A stretch of 35,460 bases of DNA from Acidobacteriaceae bacterium (GCA_003134855.1 PLCS01000002.1:66658-102117); one strand, 5' to 3'. Positions 1 through 8,764 are shown, counted from the first letter of the stretch. Translations and numbers: made by a program. Notes: generated from the letters alone by a model not told the origin.

Positions 1-415
1 TGCGAACGTCTTTCAAAACTCTAAAGTAGGTGTCCCGGTGCCCGGCGATACCTATATTTCCCGACTCCCCAGGCAGCGCGGTCCCTTCGATATGCCCGAC
101 TCCGAGCAGCAGAGTTTTCGAGGTTGTTCCTTGCAATACCACTACGGACAAGCCAAGCCTCGGTATTTCAATCTTTCCCAGAACATCCCCTTCTTTCACG
201 GCCGGCCTTGACGGGCTTGCCGTATGCTGTTCTTCGGCGTGAATCTGCTGTTCCAGCGTGTGGCTTGCGGCGATCTGAAAAAGCCTCGCATTGAATAATG
301 TGAGCGCGACATAGGCGAGCGCAAGAACACCTGTGAGCATGAGAATTCGTCGCGTCCAGCACATAAATCGCTGGCTGCGCGTGGCGAACATCTCGTTCTC
401 AGCGATGGAGATCAT
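1..415 (-). CDS. Class D-type sortase, N-terminal part (3' end outside window)
   Basis: Transpeptidase expected to cleave an LPxTA-type sorting signal and anchor the cargo. Translating the minus strand from the ATG at 413-415 gives about 138 residues: a basic N-terminus, one membrane segment (around residues 22-40), a charged linker, then the start of a sortase domain with GDVLGKIEIPRLGL, LGVGHIEGTALPGE and GNIGIAGHRDTYF. The GHRDT histidine is the conserved sortase catalytic His; the catalytic Cys and Arg lie beyond the window. The start overlaps the stop of the upstream VWA gene by 17 bases and has AGGGA nine bases upstream; an in-frame ATG at 391 is an alternative. It is the third gene of a minus-strand operon whose first gene carries an LPKTA signal, so the two are probably enzyme and substrate. 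Family assignment is firm; class D rests on the motif style and the LPxTA partner. Confidence 0.85.
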   Translation of the reverse strand, partial: MISIAENEMFATRSQRFMCWTRRILMLTGVLALAYVALTLFNARLFQIAASHTLEQQIHAEEQHTASPSRPAVKEGDVLGKIEIPRLGLSVVVLQGTTSKTLLLGVGHIEGTALPGESGNIGIAGHRDTYFRVLKDVR

Positions 416-1490
416 GGCCAACCGTCCCTGATGCCGGTGTTAGGGGTGCCGATGGCACGGAGTACCCAGTTCGAGTGCGGACCGATAAGCGCCCATGTCC
501 CAGTGCGCTGACCTTCACATCGATGACTCGATATCCGCCATCCTGCTTCAGGATCGAAGGAGCATAGGCCAGCGTGTACTGATTGCGTATATCTCGGGCA
601 ATTCCTCCGCAGATGGATGCGATCTCATTCGATGATTCCGGAAAGAATGCCTCGCCACCGGTTTCTTTCGCAAATCGCTTGAGCACGCCTGGATTCTGAT
701 CGCCGTCCCGCTCATCGAAGATGCCGATCGTATAGATGATTGCATCGGACGCTTTAGCCATTTCAATAAGCCGGGCAAGACTGAGCTTGCTGGCATTGTC
801 GCCGCCATCGCTGATCACGATAAGAACCTTCTTGTCGCTTCTGCCTTTCTTGAGGTGATCGAGGGCTGTGGCAATCGCATCGTAAAGCGCAGTCTCGCCA
901 ATCGTGTGGATCGAAGCAAGGGCGCGCTGCAACTGATCTTGCCGATCAGTGAAAGGAATATCCGCTGGCAAACCAAACGATACATGCTCATTGAAGTTGA
1001 CCACAAACATCTGGTCCCGCGGGTTGCTTGAGCGGGCAAACGACAATGCCGCTTCGATTACGTCTGCGCGCTTCGGCCCCATGCTTCCGCTGTTATCGAT
1101 GACCAACCCAACCGTAACCGGAATATCCTCATGGCTGAAATGCTTGATCGGTTGAAGAACGTGATTTTCAAATATTTGAAAATTGCCTTTATCGAGTCCG
1201 GAAACTAAAGCATTGTGGTGGTCCAGAACAGTAGCGCTCAAGATAACCAGATTCGCATTGACTCTGAGCGTATAGTCGCCGTTGGAGTTCTTCTGCACCG
1301 AATTAGCATTCTGAGATGCGGCTGCATCCGACAGAGAGATCGCAGCTAAAAGAGCCAGCAGGAACAGTAGTGAATGCTTCCAATCCAGTCCAATGCGACT
1401 TCCGGTCCAGAAATGTTCTGGGGCAGACAATCCGGCTCTTTTGTTGAGGTATCTCTCAAATGCGGTCCTCTTCGCCATCTGTCTTGTCAT
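399..1490 (-). CDS. Exported VWA-domain protein (acidobacterial VWFA-related type)
   Basis: Probable extracytoplasmic adhesion or scaffold protein. From the ATG at 1490 it has 363 residues: a ~38-residue basic N-terminal stretch, a hydrophobic signal/anchor segment (KHSLLFLLALLAAISL), a short beta-rich stretch (LVILSATVLDHHNALVSGLDKGNFQIFEN) typical of the acidobacterial VWFA-related family (TIGR03436), then a VWA domain with a complete MIDAS: DNSGS at about residues 132-136, the GETALYDAI threonine, and the aspartate in VISDGGDN. The C-terminal ~50 residues are probably a beta domain. It lies between the LPKTA protein and the sortase on the same strand and overlaps the sortase start. The start is uncertain: the frame stays open to 1595 and ATGs also occur at 1574 and 1478, none with a strong ribosome-binding site. 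VWA proteins accompany sortases in several systems, so a shared surface role is inferred. Confidence 0.85.
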   Translation of the reverse strand: MTRQMAKRTAFERYLNKRAGLSAPEHFWTGSRIGLDWKHSLLFLLALLAAISLSDAAASQNANSVQKNSNGDYTLRVNANLVILSATVLDHHNALVSGLDKGNFQIFENHVLQPIKHFSHEDIPVTVGLVIDNSGSMGPKRADVIEAALSFARSSNPRDQMFVVNFNEHVSFGLPADIPFTDRQDQLQRALASIHTIGETALYDAIATALDHLKKGRSDKKVLIVISDGGDNASKLSLARLIEMAKASDAIIYTIGIFDERDGDQNPGVLKRFAKETGGEAFFPESSNEIASICGGIARDIRNQYTLAYAPSILKQDGGYRVIDVKVSALGHGRLSVRTRTGYSVPSAPLTPASGTVGHDLHR

Positions 1491-1586
1491 TTGAAAAAAC
1501 CTGATGCGCCGCGGTAATTGATCGGTGTATGTGCTCCATTGAACAACAGAGGCGACACTCGTGCACCGCCTCATCCACTGACGTGT

Positions 1587-1609
1587 CCCGGCCAACTCGA
1601 ATGGCCGGG
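1587..1609 (-). terminator. Hairpin between LPKTA gene and VWA gene
   Basis: A perfect 8-bp stem (CCCGGCCA/TGGCCGGG) with a 7-base loop lies 25 bases after the stop of the LPKTA gene. No T-run follows, so it is not a standard intrinsic terminator. It may lower readthrough into the VWA and sortase genes or stabilise the upstream mRNA end, which would suit a system needing more substrate than enzyme. Confidence 0.45.
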
Positions 1610-1633
1610 AGGGCGCGCGAAGGAGTTACTGGT

Positions 1634-2356
1634 TTACATGGTTTTCTTGGCAAACCCGGAAAGTAACAATCCAGCACTGAGCAGCATCATGCCGGCCAGT
1701 CCAATCAAGCCAAGATTACTGGCGGTCTTCGGCAGAGATGCGACCTCCACGGGCGCCGGCGCGGCAGCCATGGGCGCCACTACGGGCGCGGGAGGCGCTT
1801 CAACAACCTGGGCTGTCTCAACCGTCTCTCCTTTTGGAGTTACTGCCTCGACAGGCGCCGTAGTTAATACTTCAACGGGCGCGGCCGCGATCACGGCGGG
1901 AGTCGAAAGCACTGTCTCATTGGTTTCCGCGGCCAGTTGGATGGCTTTGGACCTTTCATAGACGAATTGCTCGCCCCATTCACGGCCCGGATAGAACCAT
2001 GCCTTCAGAGCCTCCGGCTCTCCGGCAGGCCGCTCGCTAAAGGTCATGACCGTTTTGTTGGTAGCCTTCAAACGATAATTGGGCATTGCGATGATGAGGG
2101 TGAAAACATGGGTTTCATCCTGGTTCGAGATCTGAACGATGTGTTCGTACGCTCCAGAATTCATGACCTTGAAAACATAGGTTCCCGCGGGCAATACCTG
2201 GGCACCGGAGCCCCCAACTTCGACCGGCGCGCTAAACGTTACGATTGACTTTCTGTTAAAATCGTCGGCCTTGGCTTTCGGCGCGACGAGTACACAGAGC
2301 GCGGTGAGGCACAATCCTGTTCCAAAACCTTTGAGCAGTGTCATTTGTTTCTCCAT
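1634..2356 (-). CDS. Secreted protein with LPKTA sortase sorting signal
   Basis: Predicted sortase substrate of 240 residues. Visible parts: a Sec signal peptide (residues 1 to about 30, ending PKAKA), a globular domain of about 110 residues (includes VLPAGTYVFKV and AWFYPGREWGEQFVYE), a Pro/Ala/Val-rich spacer (about 150-205), then LPKTA at residues 208-212, a glycine/leucine-rich membrane helix and the basic tail AKKTM. This is the textbook tripartite sorting signal. The start is the ATG at 2356, preceded by GGAGGAAGTA; the frame is open further upstream but lacks such a site. The gene is first in a minus-strand locus with a VWA protein and a sortase. The globular domain resembles small exported proteins common in acidobacteria, but I cannot assign a function to it. 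Confidence 0.88.
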   Translation of the reverse strand: MEKQMTLLKGFGTGLCLTALCVLVAPKAKADDFNRKSIVTFSAPVEVGGSGAQVLPAGTYVFKVMNSGAYEHIVQISNQDETHVFTLIIAMPNYRLKATNKTVMTFSERPAGEPEALKAWFYPGREWGEQFVYERSKAIQLAAETNETVLSTPAVIAAAPVEVLTTAPVEAVTPKGETVETAQVVEAPPAPVVAPMAAAPAPVEVASLPKTASNLGLIGLAGMMLLSAGLLLSGFAKKTM

Positions 2357-2653
2357 TACTTCCTCCGACTCACTAGCATGGTGGTTATTATGCGGCCTCT
2401 TTATGTTGTCGGTTTCACAAGAGCTCGCACGCCGGAGACTCCGGCAGCCTTCGATCCGTGGCGTGTACTGATTGCCAGTATCACCTGTCATTCAATCAAT
2501 AGCTGACCAATATTGACCTGACGCAATGAACTGCAAGTTGGAGTTTTCGTGTGTTCCATATTGCTCAGACTCAGGCGCATGCCTGTGGCTAGTGTCGTCC
2601 GTCATAAATCGAGCCCTATATGCTTAGCTCTTCATCTTATGAGGCGCTTCCGG

Positions 2654-2776
2654 CTATCGAGTGGGTACGGGGTTCATGTCCAGCCCGCCGCAGTGGAAGT
2701 AGATGGCGTTGATGAAGTTCTGCCGGTTGCGAAAGCCGCGCGCCGTGGCTTTCACCGATTGGAAGGTTCGTTCTCC
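2654..2776 (-). pseudogene. Transposase C-terminal relic (ISL3-like)
   Basis: The minus strand encodes about 40 residues with KATARGFRNRQNF and IYFHCGGLD followed by a stop. This matches the C-terminal signature of ISL3-type transposases (ARGFRN, then CGGLD). No catalytic DDE region or terminal repeats can be seen, so it is a scar of a lost insertion sequence. It sits in the 512-base gap between the LPKTA gene and gltX. The rest of that gap holds no gene I can support. Confidence 0.6.
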
Positions 2777-2868
2777 GCCGCGGCCGCCTATCCGCCACAG
2801 GGCTGAGCGGGGCCGGGTTAGCCGAAGAGGAGCGCTGCCCGCGCTGCGATTGGTAACATACAATTACG

Positions 2869-4347
2869 ATGCCTGATTCCGCTCCCGCTTCGGCCAAGAC
2901 ACCTCGCGTCCGTTTCGCACCCTCGCCCACCGGCTTTCTGCACGTCGGCAGCGCGCGCACCTTCATCTTCAATTGGCTCTACGCCCGCCACAATCGCGGA
3001 ACCATGGTCCTGCGCCTGGACGACACTGATGTCGAGCGCAACACCGAGGCCAGCCTCCAATCCATCTTCGAAGGACTGCGCTGGCTGGGTCTGGACTGGG
3101 ACGAAGAGTACAAGCAATCCGAGCGTCTTGCCCAGCACCGCCGGCAGGCCGAAGCCATCTTCGCCAAGGGCCTTGCCTATCGCGACTTCACCCCTGCGCA
3201 CACGGACTCAGGCGAGCAATCCAGCGCGCAAGGCGCATGGCTCTTCAATCCCGGAATGCCCGAGCTGTCCAGAGAAGAGTCCGACCGCCGCGCCGCCTCG
3301 GGCGAGCCCTTCGCCCTCCGCTATCGCGTCCCGCGCGGTGAGGGCCGGACCCTAAGCTTCACCGACAGCGTCTACGGCGAGCAGTCCAAGCTCGCCGACG
3401 AGGTGGAGGACTTCGCCCTGCTGCGCTCGGATGGTATGCCGACTTATCACCTGGCCTCCTGCGCCGACGACGCCGATCTCGCCATCACCCATATCATCCG
3501 CGGCCAGGATCACCTCACCAACACCTTCAAGCACTTGCTCATCTTTGAAGGTCTCGGCGCGTCGCCTCCCCAGTTCGCCCATCTTCCCCTGCTCGTCGCC
3601 CCCGACGGCGCAAAGCTCTCCAAGCGCCGCCACGGTCCCGTCGTCAGCGTGACCACTTATCGAGATGCCGGCTTCCTCCCGCGCGCCTTCATCAACTTCC
3701 TCTGCCTCCTTGGCTGGTCGCCCAAGGACGACCGCGAGTTCATGGCGCTCGACGAGATTCGTGAAGCCTTCACTCTGGAAAACGTCAACCGCTCCAACGC
3801 GGTCGTCAACTTTACCGAGGAAGACCCTTTCGACCCCAAGGCCGTCTGGCTCAACGCCGAACATATCCGCGCCCTCGCCGTCGAGGAACTCAGCCGCCGG
3901 CTCCAACCCTTCTTCACGCAGGCCGGCTTCGAGGCAACGCCCGAAAAAATCCTCGCCATCACCCCGCTCATCCGCGAGCGCATCAAGCTCCTGCGCGATG
4001 CCGTTTTCGCTGCCGACTTTTTCTTTCTGAAAGAACTCGCCCCTTACGACCCAGCCGAGCTGATCCCGGCGAAAGGCGGCGATGCGGCCATGGCCCGCCG
4101 CGTCCTCCAGTACGCCCAGGAAGTTCTGGCCACCACCTCTTTCGATCACGATTCGCTCGATCAGGCGCTTCGAGCCGCAGCCACGCGCCTGGGTTTGAAG
4201 GCCGGGCAGGCCTTCCAGCCCATCCGGGTCGCGGTCTGCGGCCGTAAAAATGCGCCGCCGCTCTTTGAAACCATGGCCGTCCTCGGCCGCGAGACGTGCA
4301 TCGCCCGCATCCGCCAGGCCGAAGAAAGCCTTCAATCGATCGTCTGA
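2869..4347 (+). CDS. gltX: Glutamate--tRNA ligase
   Basis: Charges tRNA-Glu with glutamate in the cytoplasm. 492 residues, normal for bacterial GluRS. Class I signatures are intact: the HIGH-type motif in [16 protein letters not shown] (HVGS at residues 25-28) and the KMSKS-type motif KLSKR at 249-253. The Rossmann core is followed by the stem-contact region and an all-helical anticodon-binding C-terminus. The start ATG has no clear Shine-Dalgarno sequence. A decayed antitoxin reading frame begins in phase directly after the stop codon. A separate glutamine--tRNA ligase gene lies 2.2 kb downstream, so this enzyme need not be the non-discriminating type, although the sequence alone does not settle that. 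Confidence 0.97.
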   Translation: MPDSAPASAKTPRVRFAPSPTGFLHVGSARTFIFNWLYARHNRGTMVLRLDDTDVERNTEASLQSIFEGLRWLGLDWDEEYKQSERLAQHRRQAEAIFAKGLAYRDFTPAHTDSGEQSSAQGAWLFNPGMPELSREESDRRAASGEPFALRYRVPRGEGRTLSFTDSVYGEQSKLADEVEDFALLRSDGMPTYHLASCADDADLAITHIIRGQDHLTNTFKHLLIFEGLGASPPQFAHLPLLVAPDGAKLSKRRHGPVVSVTTYRDAGFLPRAFINFLCLLGWSPKDDREFMALDEIREAFTLENVNRSNAVVNFTEEDPFDPKAVWLNAEHIRALAVEELSRRLQPFFTQAGFEATPEKILAITPLIRERIKLLRDAVFAADFFFLKELAPYDPAELIPAKGGDAAMARRVLQYAQEVLATTSFDHDSLDQALRAAATRLGLKAGQAFQPIRVAVCGRKNAPPLFETMAVLGRETCIARIRQAEESLQSIV

Positions 4348-4473
4348 GAACAGCCGCGCGGCGGCCTGGGGAACGAAATCGAGGCGATGTTCTGCGGCAG
4401 TGGTGTTTGTTTCGACGAGCCCATTGCCGAAATTCGCGGCATGCGCATGGAAATTCCGGACTTTGAGTCATGA
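4348..4473 (+). pseudogene. Decayed VapB/FitA-type antitoxin, C-terminal part only
   Basis: Starting in phase right after the gltX stop, about 41 codons read GGLGNEIEAMF ... MEIPDFES before TGA at 4471-4473. The intact antitoxin at 8510-8764 ends with GGLGTEIANMF ... MEIPDFES, so this is the C-terminal, toxin-binding half of a homologous antitoxin. The DNA-binding N-terminus and promoter are gone. It overlaps the VapC relic by ATGA, keeping the original operon geometry. Confidence 0.75.
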
Positions 4474-4628
4474 TCGTACTCGACACGAGCGTGATCTCGG
4501 AATTGATGGGGCCTGTCCCTGAGCAGCGAGTCGCGCACAGGATGGACCTCCAATGGCACTCTTCGGTTTGGACGGCTTCGATCAATGTCTACGAGATTCG
4601 CTCCGCCTCTTCGCCATGCCACCCATAA
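4470..4628 (+). pseudogene. Truncated VapC (PIN) toxin relic
   Basis: Fifty-two codons from the ATG at 4470 give MIVLDTSVISELM ... VWTASINVYEIR, matching the first ~44 residues of the intact VapC at 8761 (MIVLDTNVISALM ... IWTTSINVFETR). The first PIN aspartate (D5) and the glutamate (E42) are present. The frame then diverges and stops, so the C-terminal half with the remaining acidic residues is missing. It is almost certainly inactive as a nuclease. Confidence 0.75.
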
Positions 4629-4652
4629 AGAGATTTCACCTTGAGTACAAGA

Positions 4653-5342
4653 TCAACCATCGCGACGGTGAGCATGGAGTGTGAAGAGACCGGTGAGCAA
4701 AAGCGCCCAGGCCACCCCGAGCGAGAGTCCGCTCAAGACGTCAGTTGCATAGTGAACCCCAAGGTAAACGCGTGACGCAGCTACCAGAACAGACACCACG
4801 AAAGCGGCCAGGACCATCGTGGCCCTTGCACTTGCTCTCCGCACATACCGGCATCCGATAATCGCAATCGTCAAATAGAGCGCCGAAGTCGAGACCGAAT
4901 GTCCGCTCGGGTAGGAGAAGCCGGAGACTACGACCAGTTGATTCACATCTACCGGTCGAGCCCTTTCGATCATGTTCTTGGTGATGAAGGTCAGAATTCC
5001 TGCTCCAGCGGAGGCTAGGAACATTTGGAGGGCACCCCTTCGATCACGTATCGCAAGTAACACCAGAAGAGCAAACCCCGAGAGCAAAATGACCATTGCG
5101 CTCGACCCCAGGGCGGTCACATCAATCGCTGCGCTTGTAAGCGATGGGGTACGGATCTTCGCCACTCGGAGCAGTATCCCGTTGTCGAATGTGGCAACCT
5201 CCCCTTCGATCAACTCCCTAGTAAATCTCGCGAACGTCCCCATGGCGAGCACGGTGCCGCCCCACCATAAACAAATCCTCCCGACGCGTGCCGAGAACAC
5301 GAGACGATTAGTGAATTTCACAAAAGGGACACTCGCTGCCAC
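4653..5342 (-). CDS. PAP2-family membrane phosphatase
   Basis: Integral membrane phosphatase of the PAP2 family, likely acting on lipid phosphates such as phosphatidic acid, undecaprenyl pyrophosphate or lipid A; the substrate cannot be told from sequence. The three catalytic blocks are present: KNMIERARP, YPSGHSVSTS and SRVYLGVHYATDVLSG, the last two with the catalytic histidines. About five or six hydrophobic segments. I chose the GTG at 5342 (229 residues) because AGGA lies eight bases upstream and the protein then has normal size. The frame is open to 5528, but that part runs through a paired-hairpin repeat and a toxin relic on the other strand, so it is unlikely to be coding. A GTG at 5321 is a second choice. 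Confidence 0.82.
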   Translation of the reverse strand: MAASVPFVKFTNRLVFSARVGRICLWWGGTVLAMGTFARFTRELIEGEVATFDNGILLRVAKIRTPSLTSAAIDVTALGSSAMVILLSGFALLVLLAIRDRRGALQMFLASAGAGILTFITKNMIERARPVDVNQLVVVSGFSYPSGHSVSTSALYLTIAIIGCRYVRRASARATMVLAAFVVSVLVAASRVYLGVHYATDVLSGLSLGVAWALLLTGLFTLHAHRRDG

Positions 5343-5422
5343 CAAGCAAGTCCTAATTGTAAACTGACCCGGGCCGAACGCATTTGGCACTCCATTGACT
5401 TTGAAATAACGAGCGGCTTTTT

Positions 5423-5481
5423 TCGCTGAGACCATTGGCTTGGTTGAGCTGCGCATCGACTTCGGCGCGGGCTCGCCGTCT
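5423..5481 (+). pseudogene. Possible HigB/RelE-type toxin scar
   Basis: The plus strand reads FFAETIGLVELRIDFGAG and then runs into a paired-hairpin repeat. ELRIDFG(P/A)G is the signature stretch of HigB-type toxins that usually precede antitoxins of the type found at 5602. The stretch is short and has no start of its own, so this is a tentative call based on motif plus position. Confidence 0.4.
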
Positions 5482-5486
5482 GTAGC

Positions 5487-5528
5487 GCCGGCCTCCTGGC
5501 CGGCTGTCGCGTGGACCTCCCGGTCCAC
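5487..5528. repeat. Paired-hairpin intergenic repeat
   Basis: Two perfect 7-bp stems stand side by side: GCCGGCC-TCCT-GGCCGGC at 5487-5504 and GTGGACC-TCCC-GGTCCAC at 5511-5528, joined by six bases. Matching stem length and near-identical TCCT/TCCC loops suggest a mobile or amplified REP-like element. It lies exactly where the HigB-like reading frame breaks. Confidence 0.7.
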
Positions 5529-5601
5529 GCCGCACTCTTCACCAACAGGAAAAACGCTTTAAGGTCTTGGCCGCATTGCTGAAAAGCGAGAGGGACGTGA
5601 G

Positions 5602-5920
5602 ATGAGCAAAACCATTTGCGTGGACGACCTGCCTGAATTCGACCCCGCGCAGTACCTTGACAACGAAGAGAGCATCGCCGTCTATCTGACCGTAATTCTG
5701 GAAGCGAATAACGCAGCCTTGTTGGCCTCGGCGCTGGGGGACATTGCCCGCGCGCGGCATGAAGGAGATCGCCAAGGCCGCCGGAATTACCCGCGAAGCT
5801 CTCTACAAAGCCCTTCGCCCCAATAGTGCGACGCCCTTTGATACCATCTGCCGCGTCTGTGCGGCGCTCGGCGTGCGTTTGGTGGCCCAGTCCATGCTTG
5901 CCCGCAAAGCAACCGCTTGA
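5602..5920 (+). pseudogene. HigA-like addiction-module antidote, frameshifted
   Basis: DNA-binding antitoxin of the 'putative addiction module antidote' (HigA-like Xre) family. The first frame, from ATG 5602, reads MSKTICVDDLPEFDPAQYL ... ALLASALGDIARAR. The conserved helix-turn-helix continues in another frame from 5759: MKEIAKAAGITREALYKAL ... FDTICRVCAALGVRL, ending at TGA 5918-5920. The family normally reads ...IARARGM.EIA..., so the break sits at the run of four CG dinucleotides (5749-5756); restoring one CG pair rejoins the frames into one protein of about 106 residues. GAGAGGGACG precedes the start. The toxin partner upstream is only a scar. A sequencing error in the CG run cannot be excluded. 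Confidence 0.8.
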
Positions 5921-5935
5921 TAGCCAGTCCCTGGC

Positions 5936-5961
5936 GGCCCACATCTCGATCTTGAGATGGG
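5936..5961. repeat. Short copy of the GGCCCACATCTC hairpin repeat
   Basis: CCCACATCTC, a short loop and GAGATGGG form a near-perfect hairpin just after the antitoxin remnant. The same words occur in the longer repeats at 6282 and 10506 and, inverted, near 9285. Confidence 0.5.
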
Positions 5962-6036
5962 TGAGCCGGCCTGTGATATGCTGTCGTCACTCCGAGAACC
6001 AAAACGGAAATCCAGGTTTAGCCATCAGGAGGTTAA

Positions 6037-6261
6037 ATGGCCGACAAAATAGATTGCGGAAAATCAGTTTACTTCTTCGGGAAAGACAAGGAGCGAGTTG
6101 AGAGAGACGCTGCCGAAACCCTGTGCTCGCTGGAGAGCCAGTGCCAAGAAGGCGACAAGAAGCGTCATTGCAGCAAACGCAGCTTGGTCGGGCCGTCGAA
6201 GGAAGATCCAAAGCTTTACCTAGGGTTCGTGTGGTGTCCCTGTCCAAAGGACCTCGAATAA
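6037..6261 (+). CDS. Small six-cysteine hypothetical protein
   Basis: 74 residues, function not recognised. It starts with MADKIDCGKSVYFFGKDKE and ends YLGFVWCPCPKDLE. Cysteines fall at 7, 30, 36, 45, 67 and 69, including a CPC pair near the C-terminus, and the protein is highly charged with no signal peptide. A strong ribosome-binding site (CAGGAGG) lies at correct spacing before the ATG, which supports a real gene. The cysteine count suggests a small metal-binding or redox protein, but that is inference. It stands alone between a dead antitoxin and a dispersed repeat. Confidence 0.65.
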   Translation: MADKIDCGKSVYFFGKDKERVERDAAETLCSLESQCQEGDKKRHCSKRSLVGPSKEDPKLYLGFVWCPCPKDLE

Positions 6262-6281
6262 AGGCGGCGAGTAGACCACAT

Positions 6282-6402
6282 CTGACCACATAATTGGCGT
6301 GGCCCCCATCTTGATCATGAGATGGGGGAGACGATGAACCTCGACCGGCGGTTCTTGTTCTCGGATACTCCGGATTCCGAGGATTCCCAGCTCTGAAAAT
6401 CC
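6282..6402 (+). repeat. Dispersed repeat, copy A, with 20-codon mini-ORF
   Basis: About 121 bases closely matching 10506-10627. It opens with CTGACCA, contains the hairpin CCCCCATCT ... AGATGGGGG (6303-6326) and then a 20-codon frame at 6334-6396 (MNLDR ... DTPDSED) that is also open in the other copy. A GGGGGAGA stretch precedes its ATG. No transposase or clear terminal inverted repeats are seen. The remaining bases up to glnS hold a terminator (6461-6491). Confidence 0.75.
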
Positions 6403-6460
6403 GGCCTGGGAAACCACAAAACGCCTGCTTCCTCCCCTGGGTTGGCCAAATTTTCGCAAG

Positions 6461-6491
6461 AAAACCTCTGCATCGACACAGAGGTTTTTTT
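6461..6491. terminator. Intrinsic terminator upstream of glnS
   Basis: A 10-bp stem (AAAACCTCTG/CAGAGGTTTT) with an 8-base loop, running directly into TTT on the plus strand and with A-rich flank giving T's on the other strand, so it could work in both directions. Its core matches the terminator after glnS. Confidence 0.75.
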
Positions 6492-6580
6492 GCGCGTTTG
6501 CGACCCGGCGCCAAGGATGGCGCGGATCCCGCGCCGCTCTTTTTGAGCGCAGCCCTCCAGTGGGATAATGAATACCAGCC

Positions 6581-8281
<1,701 letters not shown>

Positions 8282-8374
8282 CCACCTGCGGTGGGGCAGC
8301 CGCTCGCTGATCGCTCGCATGAGCTGTTGTGCTTTCCCAGGCACCCGGCAGAGCGCAATTTGAGTGCCAAACGC

Positions 8375-8412
8375 GCAAAAATACCTCTGCGTCGAAGCAG
8401 AGGTATTTTTGC
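8375..8412. terminator. Intrinsic terminator of glnS
   Basis: A perfect 16-bp stem (GCAAAAATACCTCTGC and its complement) with a 6-base loop, ending in ATTTTTGC. It lies 94 bases after the glnS stop and shares the ACCTCTGC core with the terminator upstream of glnS. The A- and T-rich outer stem makes it likely to be bidirectional. Confidence 0.85.
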
Positions 8413-8453
8413 ATAATTTTGGCCAGCTATGGAGGGAAATAGGCGATTTGGGG

Positions 8454-8490
8454 TTGAGGTTTCCCTGAAAATTTGCTATCATGATAGCAA
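8454..8490 (+). promoter_or_regulatory. vapBC promoter with palindromic operator
   Basis: TTGAGG (8454-8459), a 17-base spacer and TATCAT (8477-8482) form a good sigma-70-type promoter. A perfect 18-bp palindrome, TTGCTATCATGATAGCAA at 8473-8490, covers the -10 box. This is the expected architecture for autorepression by the VapBC complex, whose antitoxin gene starts 20 bases later. Confidence 0.75.
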
Positions 8491-8509
8491 CGAAGACTCG
8501 GAGGCAAAC

Positions 8510-8764
8510 ATGGCCCAGCTTTTGGTTCGCAACCTGGAAGACCAGCTCAAAGTACGCTTGCAGCGCCGCGCCAAGCGCCACGGCCAAAGCATGGAAGCCG
8601 AGACCCGGGATATTCTCCGCAATGCGCTGCGGCAAGAAGAGGCTCCAGCAGGCGGCTTGGGGACCGAGATCGCCAATATGTTCCGCGGAATCGGACTCAG
8701 AGAGGGAGAAGAAATCCCTGAGCTTCACGACTTCAAAATGGAAATTCCGGACTTCGAATCATGA
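8510..8764 (+). CDS. VapB/FitA-type antitoxin
   Basis: 84-residue antitoxin that should bind the adjacent PIN toxin and repress its own promoter. The N-terminus, MAQLLVRNLEDQLKVRLQRR, is a ribbon-helix-helix DNA-binding domain of the FitA/Arc type; the C-terminal half, with GGLGTEIANMF and MEIPDFES, is the toxin-binding tail. I chose the ATG at 8510 because GGAGG lies at ideal distance and the RHH fold then begins at once; the frame is open back to 8429 but that part overlaps the promoter. It overlaps vapC by ATGA. The C-terminal tail is conserved in the relic at 4348. Confidence 0.9.
   Translation: MAQLLVRNLEDQLKVRLQRRAKRHGQSMEAETRDILRNALRQEEAPAGGLGTEIANMFRGIGLREGEEIPELHDFKMEIPDFES

Noticed and set aside
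3352..4335. Open frame of 327 codons on the minus strand
   Set aside because: Antisense to gltX, rich in Gly/Glu/Asp, no start signal.
5343..5528. N-terminal extension of the PAP2 protein
   Set aside because: The frame is open, but this part overlaps a paired-hairpin repeat and a toxin-like scar on the other strand, and a ribosome-binding site points to 5342.
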